Below, in pieces: positions 43,151 through 52,338 of a stretch of 64,000 nucleotides of DNA (positions are counted from its first letter, which is position 1; the number at the start of each line of letters is the position of its first letter). Under the pieces are notes generated by a model. It saw only the letters and a program-made list of their open reading frames with translations, made no database searches and had not been told where the DNA came from. The DNA is from Aromatoleum bremense (lineage in GTDB: Bacteria; Pseudomonadota; Gammaproteobacteria; Burkholderiales; Rhodocyclaceae): positions 1,302,001 to 1,366,000 of the forward strand of contig NZ_CP059467.1 in the NCBI RefSeq assembly GCF_017894365.1, in the 5' to 3' direction. Position numbers and translations under genes: made by a program.

Positions 43151-45166
43151 TTACGGCGTCTTCGTGAAGTCCGGCTTGCGCTTTTCCTGGAACGCGGTAA
43201 TGCCTTCGCGCGCGGCGTGGGTGCAGGCGCTCTCGCCGAACGCGCGGTAGCCGACTTCCAGCGCCTCGTCGAGCGTGCGGGCCGAGGCCGCTTCGTGAAT
43301 CGCGGATTCCATCAGGCGGATGACTTCGGCGCTCAGCACCTGGCCGTTCGCAGCTTTCGGCTCGATGCGGTCGAGCGGCGCGATGTCGATCGCACCGCTC
43401 GGAATCCCCGCCACTTTGCCCGACAGCCCTCTGACTCGCGCGACCGCTGCGCGCACCAGCCCCGGGTAGTCGGCGGCGAGTTCGTCGATGACGCCAAGTT
43501 CGAGCGCGCGGGCGGCCTTGAGGCGCTCGGCGCGGCGCAGCATGCCGTTGAACTCGCTCGACGCCTGCGGCCAACGCCGGTACGGCACGACCATCGCGCC
43601 GATGCCGTGCACGATGCCGAGCGTGACTTCGGGCAGCTGCATCCACGCGTCCTGCAGCGCGACGATGCCGTGGCAGCGGATCGCCAGTTCGAAGCCGCCG
43701 CCGAGCACCATGCCGTTGAGCGCGGCGACGACCGGCTTCTTCATGCTGTCCAGATACACCAGGAGGCGCGAGCAGTCGCGCGCGTACTGCGCGGCACCCG
43801 CCGCGTCGCCGAGCAGGCGCGGGAAGCGGCCGATGTCGGCGCCGGCGCAGAACGCCCGGTTGCCGTAGCCTGTGATGACGAAACCGGTGACTTCGGCGTC
43901 GTGTTCGTGCCGGCGGATCACCGACAGGATCTCGTCCGTCATCTCGTCGTGCAGCGCGTTCATCGCCTCGGGCCGGCGCAGCGTGATGACCTTGACGCCA
44001 TCGACGTCGTCGACGAGCACGTGGCGCAGAAAGTCCTGGTACGCGGCAAACGCGCGTCGCGGCTCGGGCATTCCCGGCCGCTCCGCGCAGAAGCGTTCGA
44101 CGATGCGCCCGGTCGTGTCGTCTCCGAGGTCGCGCATCAGATCGAGCGGTCCCTTGCGGAATCCGAGCGCCTGGCGGCAACCGAAATCCAGATCCGCCGG
44201 TTCGCCGATGCCGCGGTCGAGGATGTCCGCGCTCTGCGAGAACAGCACGCCGAGCAGGCGCTCGCGCACCGCCGCGGCGGTTTCGGGCGACACCGGCACC
44301 GACTTGCCGGGCGCCACCGTGAGCCAGCGATCGACCGAGCGGAAGACCGGCGCAGGTCGGTAGTGCGGGCCTTCGATCTCGGCCTGCAGCGTATTGGTCT
44401 CGGTGATGATCGGGTTGCCGTTCGCGAGGTTCAGCACGAAGAACGGGCCGGCATGGACGAACTCGGCGGCGACGCTGTCGATCTCGGCCGCGCTCGCACG
44501 CTCGAGCAGCAGCGCGGACTCGTTGCACCAGTTGTCGAAAATCCGGTCGAGCATGAAGCACACGACGTCGTCGGTGACGAGCGGCACTTTGCCGGTGCTG
44601 CAGAAGAGCCACCGCAGGTATTCGACGACTGCCGGCTCGGCCTTCTCCCAGCGCACGACTTCGACGACCGGGTTGCGCCACGCCGGGGCGAAGAAGTGCG
44701 TCACGGTGGCGCGCTCGGGGTGCCGCAGCTCGGCGAAAATCTGCGCGGCCGGCAGCGAACTGGTGTTCGACGTGATCAGTGCGTCAGGGCGCACAACCGC
44801 TTCGACGTCGGCGAAAATCCGGCGCTTCAGCGCGATGTTCTCGGTTGCCGCCTCGAGCACCCAGTCGGCATCGGCGATGTCGCCGTAATCGAGCGTGCCG
44901 GCGAGGTTCGCCGTCACCGCTCGGGCTTCGGCTTCGCTCATCTTGCCCTTCGCGACCGCCTTGGCCGCGTAATCGTGGAAGCGCTGCAGCGCGCGGTCGA
45001 GCGCCGCCTGCGAGACATCGACGAGAGTGAGCTTCAGCTCCGGCAGCGCGCTCTTGAGGTAGTAGCCGATGTCCGGCCCGATCGTGCCGGCCCCGATGAC
45101 GGCGACCGCGCGCGGCATGGGGCGGGACGAGCCCGCGAGCAAGGGATTGGCGAACGGGAGTGCCAT
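43151..45166 (-). CDS. 3-hydroxyacyl-CoA dehydrogenase/enoyl-CoA hydratase fusion of the iaa pathway
   Basis: The 671-residue protein has an N-terminal NAD-binding Rossmann fold (V-A-V-I-G-A-G-T-I-G near residue 20) and the HAD C-domain. A crotonase fold follows from about residue 410 (N-G-M-V-L-G-G-G-F-E-L-A with the oxyanion Gly). The order dehydrogenase-hydratase is reversed from FadB. In the indoleacetate pathway it should hydrate 2-aminocinnamoyl-CoA and oxidise the product to the 3-oxo form cut by the thiolase. It is probably the gene called iaaP in the literature, though the letter is from memory. AAAGGA precedes the start. Confidence 0.85.
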   Translation of the reverse strand: MALPFANPLLAGSSRPMPRAVAVIGAGTIGPDIGYYLKSALPELKLTLVDVSQAALDRALQRFHDYAAKAVAKGKMSEAEARAVTANLAGTLDYGDIADADWVLEAATENIALKRRIFADVEAVVRPDALITSNTSSLPAAQIFAELRHPERATVTHFFAPAWRNPVVEVVRWEKAEPAVVEYLRWLFCSTGKVPLVTDDVVCFMLDRIFDNWCNESALLLERASAAEIDSVAAEFVHAGPFFVLNLANGNPIITETNTLQAEIEGPHYRPAPVFRSVDRWLTVAPGKSVPVSPETAAAVRERLLGVLFSQSADILDRGIGEPADLDFGCRQALGFRKGPLDLMRDLGDDTTGRIVERFCAERPGMPEPRRAFAAYQDFLRHVLVDDVDGVKVITLRRPEAMNALHDEMTDEILSVIRRHEHDAEVTGFVITGYGNRAFCAGADIGRFPRLLGDAAGAAQYARDCSRLLVYLDSMKKPVVAALNGMVLGGGFELAIRCHGIVALQDAWMQLPEVTLGIVHGIGAMVVPYRRWPQASSEFNGMLRRAERLKAARALELGVIDELAADYPGLVRAAVARVRGLSGKVAGIPSGAIDIAPLDRIEPKAANGQVLSAEVIRLMESAIHEAASARTLDEALEVGYRAFGESACTHAAREGITAFQEKRKPDFTKTP

Positions 45167-45232
45167 GCGTGGGTTCCTTTGGTGTCGAGTGGGTCCGTGA
45201 CCGGATCGCGGCGATGCGAGCCGCTTCCAGCT

Positions 45233-45250
45233 TTTTGTGTATACAGTATC
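45233..45250. promoter_or_regulatory. TGTATACA-centred site before the fusion gene
   Basis: TGTATACAGTAT at 45238-45249 repeats the core and right arm of the perfect palindrome at 46457-46474; the left arm is degenerate. It is about 70 bases upstream of the fusion gene start. It is the best candidate for shared GntR control. Confidence 0.55.
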
Positions 45251-45362
45251 CCGTACTCTTCCGCGAAAACGCAACTTCAATGTATGCCGGCAATCGCTGC
45301 GGCAGATCCTCTGCTCGCTCGCGCCCGCCTGCCGTATGGCCAAACGGCTAGGCGTCGCGCCG

Positions 45363-46271
45363 CTATGGCGCTCGCTCGACGCCGTGGCGCAGCATGTCCA
45401 CCATCGCGTCGGCGATCTCCTTCGGCGAGCGCCGGCCTTCGCGATACCAGATGTACACCCAGTTCATGCCGCTGAGCAGCAGCAGGCGCAGCAGCGTCCG
45501 GTCGGTGCCGGGCGCGAGCGGCAGCGCGTCGATGAGTTCGCGGTAGATATTTTCGTAGGCTTCGCGCACCGGGCGGATTTTCGCGAACAACCCGTGGTGG
45601 CGGATCATCGCGAGGTTGTGACCGGTGACGCGGTCGACCGGAGAGCCGGTCGCGATGCCGCCGACATGGACTTCGCAGGCCCGCATGAGGCGTTCCCACG
45701 GATCGCTGGTTTCGCCGATCGCCGCCGTCACCGCTGCCGTCAGGCGCCGGAAGCCTTCGCCGTGCACCGCCAGATAGAGCTCATCCTTCGATGAAAAATA
45801 GTGATAGACCGAGCCGGGCAGGAGCCCGACTTTGCGCGCGATGTCGCGGATCGAGCTGCGGTCGTAGCCCTGCTCCGCGAACAGCTCGGCGGCCGCATTG
45901 AGGATCACCTGGCGGCGGTCGATCGGTTGGTCGACCGCATCTCCCGCTTCCCGGGACGAGGCACCGCGGACGAGCCGTGCGGTGAGCGCGCCGCGTTCGA
46001 GCAGCCCGCGCTGCGTGTCGGTCAGCGCCGCGAGCCCTTCGCCCGAACTGCCGGCAAGCGCCCGCAGACGCTTGACCGCAGTCTCGAGGCCGTGCTTCTG
46101 CCAGATATAGCGCACACCGGACGGCGAGATCGGCAGCCCGGCCTGGCGCAGCCGCTCGGCGACCGCGGCCTGGCCGAGCGCCGGCTCATCGCGCGACAGC
46201 CGCAGGATCTCGGCTTCGACCGGGGAAGGCTGCGCGGCGCTGTGTTCGGAAACGGTCGGGGACTGAGTCAT
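45363..46271 (-). CDS. TetR-family regulator with extra N-terminal helix-turn-helix
   Basis: The 302-residue protein has a standard TetR DNA-binding domain in the middle (A-A-E-L-F-A-E-Q-G-Y-D-R-S-S-I-R-D-I-A near residue 135) and a helical ligand-binding C-terminus. Before it lies an extra 90-residue segment containing another helix-turn-helix (A-V-A-E-R-L-R-Q-A-G-L-P-I-S-P-S-G-V-R-Y-I-W). This resembles transposase-type domains. TetR proteins with such an extension are uncommon. It lies between the fusion gene and the GntR gene, so control of indoleacetate or acyl-CoA genes is likely. Confidence 0.82.
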   Translation of the reverse strand: MTQSPTVSEHSAAQPSPVEAEILRLSRDEPALGQAAVAERLRQAGLPISPSGVRYIWQKHGLETAVKRLRALAGSSGEGLAALTDTQRGLLERGALTARLVRGASSREAGDAVDQPIDRRQVILNAAAELFAEQGYDRSSIRDIARKVGLLPGSVYHYFSSKDELYLAVHGEGFRRLTAAVTAAIGETSDPWERLMRACEVHVGGIATGSPVDRVTGHNLAMIRHHGLFAKIRPVREAYENIYRELIDALPLAPGTDRTLLRLLLLSGMNWVYIWYREGRRSPKEIADAMVDMLRHGVERAP

Positions 46272-46456
46272 TGAAACCGGGTCACGGGAGGTCGGATTGG
46301 GACAGGATCATAGCGAGCACCGCGGCCCGATGCAGCAAATCGCGCAACTGCCGCGGTACAAGCGCCGGCCGGGAAGCGCTCGCCAAGCCCGTACCCCTCT
46401 CCGCCACGATTGCGTTGGCGCATATTCGTCCGCCTTCTCGCCTTTACACGCAAAAA

Positions 46457-46474
46457 AATACTGTATACAGTATT
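46457..46474. promoter_or_regulatory. Perfect 18-bp operator before the GntR gene
   Basis: AATACTGTATACAGTATT is a perfect palindrome with the TGTATACA centre common to GntR/FadR-type operators. It lies 48 bases before the GntR start codon, in the AT-rich divergent promoter region. Autoregulation is likely. Confidence 0.75.
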
Positions 46475-46521
46475 CATTCATTGGCCTCCCGGCCCCGCAT
46501 TTGCCCTATAAGGTTCTGCCC

Positions 46522-47211
46522 ATGGTTCCGTCACTCAAACCTGTCGAACGCCCCCTCGCACTCGGCGAGCAGGTGTATCACAAACTGCGTTCGCACCTGC
46601 GCAACGGCATGATCGTCGCCGGCCAGCCGCTGCAGGAAGTCCAGCTCGCCGAGCAGCTCGGCGTGTCACGCACACCGGTGCGCGAAGCGCTGCGGCGCCT
46701 GTCGAGCGAAGGCCTGCTGGTTTCCGACGGGCGCAGTTTCGTCGTCCCGGCGCTGACCCTCGACGACGTCAACGACATCTACGAGATCCGTTTCCTCGTC
46801 GAAACGGCGGCGATCCGCCGCATCGCCGCCTTCACGCAATCACCGGCGATGCGCCGCTCGATCGATGATGCACTCGCCGCGGCGGTGCGCGCGCACGAGG
46901 CGAACGACGCCGATGCCTTCCGCGAAGCCAACATCAGCTTTCGCGCCGCGTGGCTCGCGCTGGTGCCCAATCCGCGCCTCGTGCGGATCGTCGAACAGTA
47001 CGCCGACCACATGCAGCGCATCCGCACGCTGACGCTCGGCGATGCGCAGATCCGCACGATCGTGCTGCGCGGGCTGAACCGCATCACCGCGGCGCTCGCC
47101 GTCGGCGATGGCGACACGGCGGCGGCGGCGATGCTCGAACATCTCGGCGAAGCCAAGCGCTCGTTCATCGCCGCGGTCGGCCTCGCCGACGAAGACCCGC
47201 AGCACCGGTAA
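46522..47211 (+). CDS. GntR (FadR subfamily) transcriptional regulator
   Basis: The 229-residue protein has an N-terminal winged helix (L-A-E-Q-L-G-V-S-R-T-P-V-R-E-A-L-R-R-L near residues 45-65) and a helical FCD effector domain from about 85 on. The ATG at 46522 is chosen over upstream frames because the family N-terminus begins here. It leads the plus-strand iaa genes and is separated from the thiolase by 117 bp. Its ligand may be an acyl-CoA or aromatic intermediate. Confidence 0.88.
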   Translation: MVPSLKPVERPLALGEQVYHKLRSHLRNGMIVAGQPLQEVQLAEQLGVSRTPVREALRRLSSEGLLVSDGRSFVVPALTLDDVNDIYEIRFLVETAAIRRIAAFTQSPAMRRSIDDALAAAVRAHEANDADAFREANISFRAAWLALVPNPRLVRIVEQYADHMQRIRTLTLGDAQIRTIVLRGLNRITAALAVGDGDTAAAAMLEHLGEAKRSFIAAVGLADEDPQHR

Positions 47212-47328
47212 CGGGAACGCCCCAGAGGTCGGCCGCACGAACGGCGCCCGGGGACACGAAACGTACAGGAGGAGACAGACGATGCGCAGCAACCGCCACC
47301 GCACCCGCGCCCCGAAGCGCGCGCAAAC

Positions 47329-48534
47329 ATGAGCTACAAGGCCGAAATTCCGTACGGCGCGTACTGGAGCACGCCGTTCGCGCGCTGGCAGGGCAGCTTC
47401 GCGAATCTCCACAGCGTGCGCTTCGCGGCGCACGTCGCGCGCGAGGAGCTGGGCCGGCGCGCGATCGACCCCGCGCTGTTCGACTACGGCGTGCTCGGCT
47501 TCTCGGTGCCGCAACAGCATGCGTTCTACGGCCTGCCGTGGCTCACCGGCATGATTGGCGCGACCCGCGCCGGCGGCCCGACAATGATGCAGGCCTGCGC
47601 GACCGGGGTACGCACGCTGCTCGCGGCGGCGCAGGAAATCGAGTCGGACATGGCGAGCGTCGCGCTGGCGATCAACTGCGACCGCACGTCGAACGGGCCG
47701 CACCTCTATTACCCGAATCCGCGCGGGCCCGGCGGCACCGGGAGCGCCGAAGACTGGGTCATGGACAACTTCGGCTGCGACCCGCTCGGCGGCCATTCGA
47801 TGCTCGCCACTGCCGAGAACGTCGCGTCCAAACATAGCGTATCGACCGCGCAGCAGCACGAACTGGTGTTGCGGCGGGAACAACAGTACGGCGACGCGCT
47901 GCGCGACGATTCGGCGTTCCTCAGGCGCTTCATGACGCTGCCTTTCGCGGTGCCGAGCGCGGACTTCCGCAAGACGGCAGCGACGCTCGACGGCGACGAA
48001 GGGACTTCCCGGTCGACGGCCGACGGGCTCGCGAAGCTGCGGCCCGTCATCGACGGCGGCAGCGTGACGTTCGGCGCGCAGACGCACCCCGCCGACGGCA
48101 ACGCCGCGATCGTCGTCACGACGCCGGACAAGGCGCGCGAACTGTCGGCGGACCCGAAGATCGCGGTCCGCCTGCACGGCTTCGGCCTCGCCCGGACGGA
48201 ACTTGCGTACATGCCCGAAGCGATGATCCCGGCCGCGCGCCGCGCGCTCGACCAGGCCGGACGCAGCATCGCCGACCTCGCCGCGATCAAGACCCACAAC
48301 CCGTTCGCGGTGAACGACATCGTCTTCGCCCGCGAGACCGGCGCCGACCTCGCGAGGATGAACAACTACGGCTGTTCGCTCGTCTGGGGGCATCCGCAGG
48401 CGCCGATGGGCACGCGCGCGATCATCGAGCTGATCGAGGAGCTCGCGCTGCGCGGCGGCGGCTTCGGCCTCTTCACCGGCTGTGCGGCCGGCGACACGGC
48501 GATGGCGGTGGTGATCGAAGTATGTGACGCATAG
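47329..48534 (+). CDS. iaaA: Thiolase of indoleacetate degradation
   Basis: The 401-residue protein has the acyl-accepting Cys in Q-A-C-A-T-G-V near residue 88, the His loop in T-H-N-P-F-A-V-N-D, and the second Cys in T-G-C-A-A-G-D-T-A-M. In the published pathway it cleaves 2-aminobenzoylacetyl-CoA into 2-aminobenzoyl-CoA and acetyl-CoA. The gene letter follows the order of the described cluster and is given from memory. It is separated from iaaB by 145 bp containing three small hairpins. Confidence 0.82.
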   Translation: MSYKAEIPYGAYWSTPFARWQGSFANLHSVRFAAHVAREELGRRAIDPALFDYGVLGFSVPQQHAFYGLPWLTGMIGATRAGGPTMMQACATGVRTLLAAAQEIESDMASVALAINCDRTSNGPHLYYPNPRGPGGTGSAEDWVMDNFGCDPLGGHSMLATAENVASKHSVSTAQQHELVLRREQQYGDALRDDSAFLRRFMTLPFAVPSADFRKTAATLDGDEGTSRSTADGLAKLRPVIDGGSVTFGAQTHPADGNAAIVVTTPDKARELSADPKIAVRLHGFGLARTELAYMPEAMIPAARRALDQAGRSIADLAAIKTHNPFAVNDIVFARETGADLARMNNYGCSLVWGHPQAPMGTRAIIELIEELALRGGGFGLFTGCAAGDTAMAVVIEVCDA

Positions 48535-48552
48535 GCAACGCAAGCTGCACGA

Positions 48553-48650
48553 GCTCCCCTGACGGGGAGCGACGAGAGGCGCAAAAGCGCCCGGACAGAC
48601 GTACCCCGACCAGAGTGAAAACGTGTGTTTATAGAGGCGCAAAAAGCGCC
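48553..48650 (+). promoter_or_regulatory. Three small hairpins between iaaA and iaaB
   Basis: GCTCCCC/GGGGAGC (48553-48570), GGCGC-AAAA-GCGCC (48578-48591) and GGCGC-AAAAA-GCGCC (48636-48650) are perfect stems in a 145-bp gap. The last two lie in near-identical direct repeats. No T-runs follow, so they are not normal terminators; RNA processing or stability control is possible. Confidence 0.5.
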
Positions 48651-48679
48651 CGTGACGAGACAACTGGAGGAGGAGTGGC

Positions 48680-50212
48680 ATGGAGCTGTCCGAATGGATA
48701 GACCGCCACGCCGGGCTCGTGCCCGGCAAGACGGCAATCCGGTTCCCGGAGCGCGACCTGTCGTACGCGCACCTGGCGGAGCTGGTCGAGCGGCTCGCGT
48801 CGGCGCTCAACGCGTCCGGCGTGAGTCATCGCAGCTGCGTCGCGTATCTCGGCTACAACAGCCCAGAGATGCTCGCGGCGCTGTTCGCCTGTGCGCGGCT
48901 CGGCGCGCTGTTCATGCCGCTGAACTGGCGCCTGGCGGGGCCGGAGCACCGGCAGCTGCTCGCGGACTGTCCGCCGTCGGTGCTGCTCGTCGAGCCGCGC
49001 TTCGTCGCGCAGATCGACGCGTTCCGCGACGCGCTGGCGGGCGTGACGCTGGTCGCGTTCGACGCGCCGCCGCAAGGCTGGATCTCGTACGAGGCGCTGC
49101 TCGAGCGCAGCGGTGACGCGGTACCGCGCGACCCGGAAGTCGGGCCGCAGACGCCGCTGCTGATCTGCTACACGTCGGGCACGACCGGCAAGCCCAAGGG
49201 GGCGCTGCTGTCGCAGGGCGCGCTGGCGTGGAACGCCGCGAACAGCATCGACCTGCACGAGCTGACCGCCGACGACCGCATCCTGACGACGCTGCCGCTG
49301 TTCCACGTCGGCGGGCTCAACAACCAGACGACCCCGGCCCTCTACGCCGGCTGTACCGTGGTGCTGCATCCGAAGTTCGACGCCGACGCGACTTTCGACG
49401 CGATCGAGCAGGAACGCATCACGCTGACCGTGCTCGTGCCGGCGCAGCTCGAAATGATGATCGCCCGGCCGCGCTGGGAGACTGCCGACCTGTCGAGCCT
49501 GCGCATGATCACGACCGGCTCGACGATCGTCCCTGAGCGCTTGATCCGCGAAGTGCATCGGCGCGGCGTGCCGCTCGTGCAGATCTACGGCTCGACCGAG
49601 ACCTGCCCGATCGCCGCGTACGTCAAGGCCGCAGACGCGCAACGCAAGGCCGGTTCGGCCGGTCGCGCAGCGCCGCACTGCAGCCTGCGCGTCGTCGGCG
49701 ATGACGGTCGCGACGTGAAGCCGGGCGCGACCGGCGAAATCCTCGTGCGCGGCCCGAACGTCATGAGCGCTTACTGGAACGACCCGCAGGCGAGCGCCGC
49801 GGTGCTGGCCGACGGCTGGTTCCGCACCGGCGACATGGGCCACCAGGACAGCGACGGCTACCTCTGGGTCGACGGGCGCAAGAAGGAAATGATCATCTCC
49901 GGCGGCGAGAACATCTATCCCGCGGAGATCGAGAACCTGCTCGGCGAGTCGCCCGACATCGCCGAGGTGGCGGTCGTCGGCCGGCCCGACGAGCGCTGGG
50001 GCGAAGTCGTCGTCGCCGTCGTCGTGCCGCTCGAAGGCCGCACGCTCGACGCGGGGCACGTGCTGCAGCTGCTGGAAGGCCGCATCGCCCGCTACAAGCT
50101 GCCGAAAGAGGTGGTGTTCCTCGATGAACTGCCGCGCACCGCGCTCGGCAAGGTCAGGAAGGATGACGTGCGCCGGCTGGTCGCACGAAAAACGTTCATG
50201 GAGCAGACCTGA
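48680..50212 (+). CDS. iaaB: Indoleacetate-CoA ligase
   Basis: The 510-residue AMP-forming ligase has the P-loop-like motif Y-T-S-G-T-T-G-K-P-K-G near residue 165, Y-G-S-T-E-T near 305, F-R-T-G-D-M near 385 and the C-terminal K in T-A-L-G-K-V. The described IaaB activates indoleacetate to indoleacetyl-CoA. This is not the first step of the main degradation route, and the CoA ester has been suggested to serve in sensing. A strong GGAGGAGG precedes the start. Its stop overlaps iaaC. Confidence 0.87.
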   Translation: MELSEWIDRHAGLVPGKTAIRFPERDLSYAHLAELVERLASALNASGVSHRSCVAYLGYNSPEMLAALFACARLGALFMPLNWRLAGPEHRQLLADCPPSVLLVEPRFVAQIDAFRDALAGVTLVAFDAPPQGWISYEALLERSGDAVPRDPEVGPQTPLLICYTSGTTGKPKGALLSQGALAWNAANSIDLHELTADDRILTTLPLFHVGGLNNQTTPALYAGCTVVLHPKFDADATFDAIEQERITLTVLVPAQLEMMIARPRWETADLSSLRMITTGSTIVPERLIREVHRRGVPLVQIYGSTETCPIAAYVKAADAQRKAGSAGRAAPHCSLRVVGDDGRDVKPGATGEILVRGPNVMSAYWNDPQASAAVLADGWFRTGDMGHQDSDGYLWVDGRKKEMIISGGENIYPAEIENLLGESPDIAEVAVVGRPDERWGEVVVAVVVPLEGRTLDAGHVLQLLEGRIARYKLPKEVVFLDELPRTALGKVRKDDVRRLVARKTFMEQT

Positions 50213-52338
50213 TGACATTGAAGATCGGAATCGACGTCGGCGGCACCTTCACCGATTTCGTCGTCACGCGCGACGGAGCCGAGCCGGCGATATTCAAGTC
50301 GCTGTCGACGCCGGCCGACCCGTCGATCGCGGTCGTGAATGGGCTCGCCGACATCGCCGCGAGCATGGACCCGCCGCTGTCGCTCGAAGCCTTCGCACCG
50401 CTGATCGACACGATCGTCCACGGCACGACGGTGACGACGAACGCGACGCTCACCGGCAACGGCGCGAAATGCGGCCTCTTGACGACCGAAGGCGTGCGCG
50501 ACGCGCTCGAGATGCGCCGCGGCGTGCGCGAGGAGCAATACAACAACCGCTACACGAACGTGAAGCCGCTCGTGCCGCGTTATCTGCGCGCCGGCATCCC
50601 GGGGCGGCTCGACCGCGACGGCAAGGAGGCGACGGCGCTCGACCTCGATGCAGTCGCGCAGGCGATCGAACTGTTCCGCCGCGAAGGCGTCGAGGCGGTG
50701 TCGATCTGTTTCATGAACTCGTTCGCGAACCCGGCGCACGAACAGGCCGCGGCCGAGCTCGTGCGCCGCGAGCTGCCCGACGCGTACCTGTCGGTGTCCA
50801 CCGACTTGCTACCGTCGATCCGCTTCTACGAGCGCGTCAGCACGACGGCGCTCAATTCCTACGTCGGCCCGAAGCTCAACCACTACCTCGACCAGCTCGT
50901 CGGCCGGCTGAAGGGCATCGGCTTCGACGGCCTGCTCTTGATCATGCAGTCGAACGGCGGCGTGATCTCGCCGCAGCTCGCACGCGAAAAAGCGGCGCTG
51001 ACGCTGCTGTCGGGGCCGGCCGGCGGACCCGGCGCGGGCCTCTTCTATGTCCGCACGCACGGCCAGAACCGCTGCATCATCACCGACATGGGCGGCACGA
51101 GCTTCGAGGCGTCGGTCGCGGTCGATACGCCGATGATCAAGAACGACGGCGAGATCGCGCGCCATAAAATCGCGCTGCCGATGCTCGACATCCACACCAT
51201 CGGCGCCGGCGGCGGCTCGATCGGCTGGCTCGACGAAGGCGGCCTGCTGCGCATGGGGCCGCAGAGCGCCGGCGCCGATCCGGGACCGGCATGCTACGGC
51301 AAGGGCGGAAAACTCCCGGCGACGACCGATGCGAACGTCGTGCTCGGCTACCTCGACCCGGAGTTCTTCGCCGGCGGAAAAATGAAGCTCGACGTCGAGG
51401 CCGCGCGCGCCGCGATCGATGAGCACATCGCGACGCCGATGGGGCTCACGGTCGAGGAAGCGGCGGCCGGCATGTACCGCGTCGCGTGCAACAACATGGC
51501 GCAGGGCGTGCGCGAAGTGACGATCAAGCGCGGCTTCGACCCGCGCGAGTTCCCGTTCATCCCGGCGGGTGGCGCCGGCCCGATCCACTCGTGCCTGATC
51601 TGCGACGAACTCGAGATCCCGCTACAGATCGTGCCGCGCGAGTCCTCCGTGCTGTGCGCGTTCGGCATGCTGATGAGCGAGCTGAAGCACGACTTCGTGC
51701 GCACCTTCGTGTCGCGCCTCGACGCGCTCGACTGGCCGAAGCTCGCGCAGATCATCGGCGAGATGGCGTCCGGGGGCGCGCGCCAGCTGACCGAGGAGCG
51801 CATCCCGGACGCGCGGCGCCGCTTCGACGTCAAGCTCGACTGCCGCTACATCAAGCAGTACCACGAGGTGTCGTTCGTCGTGCCGGGGAATCTCATCGAC
51901 GCGCACGACAGCGCGGGCATCGCGCGCGCGTTCCACGCCGAGCACAACCGGCTGTACGGCTACTCGCTCGAGCAGGAGGGGACGCCGGTCGAAGTCATCA
52001 ACGTGCGCGTGCAGGCGATCGGCGTCACCGACAAGCCGGTCGCGCGCGAGGAACTGTGGGCGGGCGACGACGCGGCGCACGCCCTCAAGGGCCGGCGCGC
52101 CGTCTATATCCCCGAGACGAAGGCGTTCCGCGACGTGCCGGTCTATGACGGCCACCGCATGGGCCACGGCAACCGCATCGAGGGCCCCGCGATGATCGAG
52201 CAGGAAACCACCGCGATCTTCGTCAGTGCGTCGTACGACTGCGTGGTGGACGCGCTCGGCTCGTTCGCGCTGTTCAGGAAAGGCCGCGAGGACCTCGTGA
52301 AATCGTGCATCAAGGACAAGAAGGAGGCCCTGGCATGA
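50212..52338 (+). CDS. iaaC: Hydantoinase-like subunit A (HyuA/acetophenone carboxylase family)
   Basis: The 708-residue protein begins with the ATPase-like I-G-I-D-V-G-G-T-F-T-D-F and has V-H-G-T-T-V-T-T-N-A near residue 65, then I-T-D-M-G-G-T-S-F-E near 285. These are hallmarks of hydantoinase A/5-oxoprolinase. Together with the next gene it should open the oxidised pyrrole ring of 2-oxo-indoleacetate to (2-aminophenyl)succinate, possibly with ATP. The letter follows the described cluster. Confidence 0.85.
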   Translation: MTLKIGIDVGGTFTDFVVTRDGAEPAIFKSLSTPADPSIAVVNGLADIAASMDPPLSLEAFAPLIDTIVHGTTVTTNATLTGNGAKCGLLTTEGVRDALEMRRGVREEQYNNRYTNVKPLVPRYLRAGIPGRLDRDGKEATALDLDAVAQAIELFRREGVEAVSICFMNSFANPAHEQAAAELVRRELPDAYLSVSTDLLPSIRFYERVSTTALNSYVGPKLNHYLDQLVGRLKGIGFDGLLLIMQSNGGVISPQLAREKAALTLLSGPAGGPGAGLFYVRTHGQNRCIITDMGGTSFEASVAVDTPMIKNDGEIARHKIALPMLDIHTIGAGGGSIGWLDEGGLLRMGPQSAGADPGPACYGKGGKLPATTDANVVLGYLDPEFFAGGKMKLDVEAARAAIDEHIATPMGLTVEEAAAGMYRVACNNMAQGVREVTIKRGFDPREFPFIPAGGAGPIHSCLICDELEIPLQIVPRESSVLCAFGMLMSELKHDFVRTFVSRLDALDWPKLAQIIGEMASGGARQLTEERIPDARRRFDVKLDCRYIKQYHEVSFVVPGNLIDAHDSAGIARAFHAEHNRLYGYSLEQEGTPVEVINVRVQAIGVTDKPVAREELWAGDDAAHALKGRRAVYIPETKAFRDVPVYDGHRMGHGNRIEGPAMIEQETTAIFVSASYDCVVDALGSFALFRKGREDLVKSCIKDKKEALA

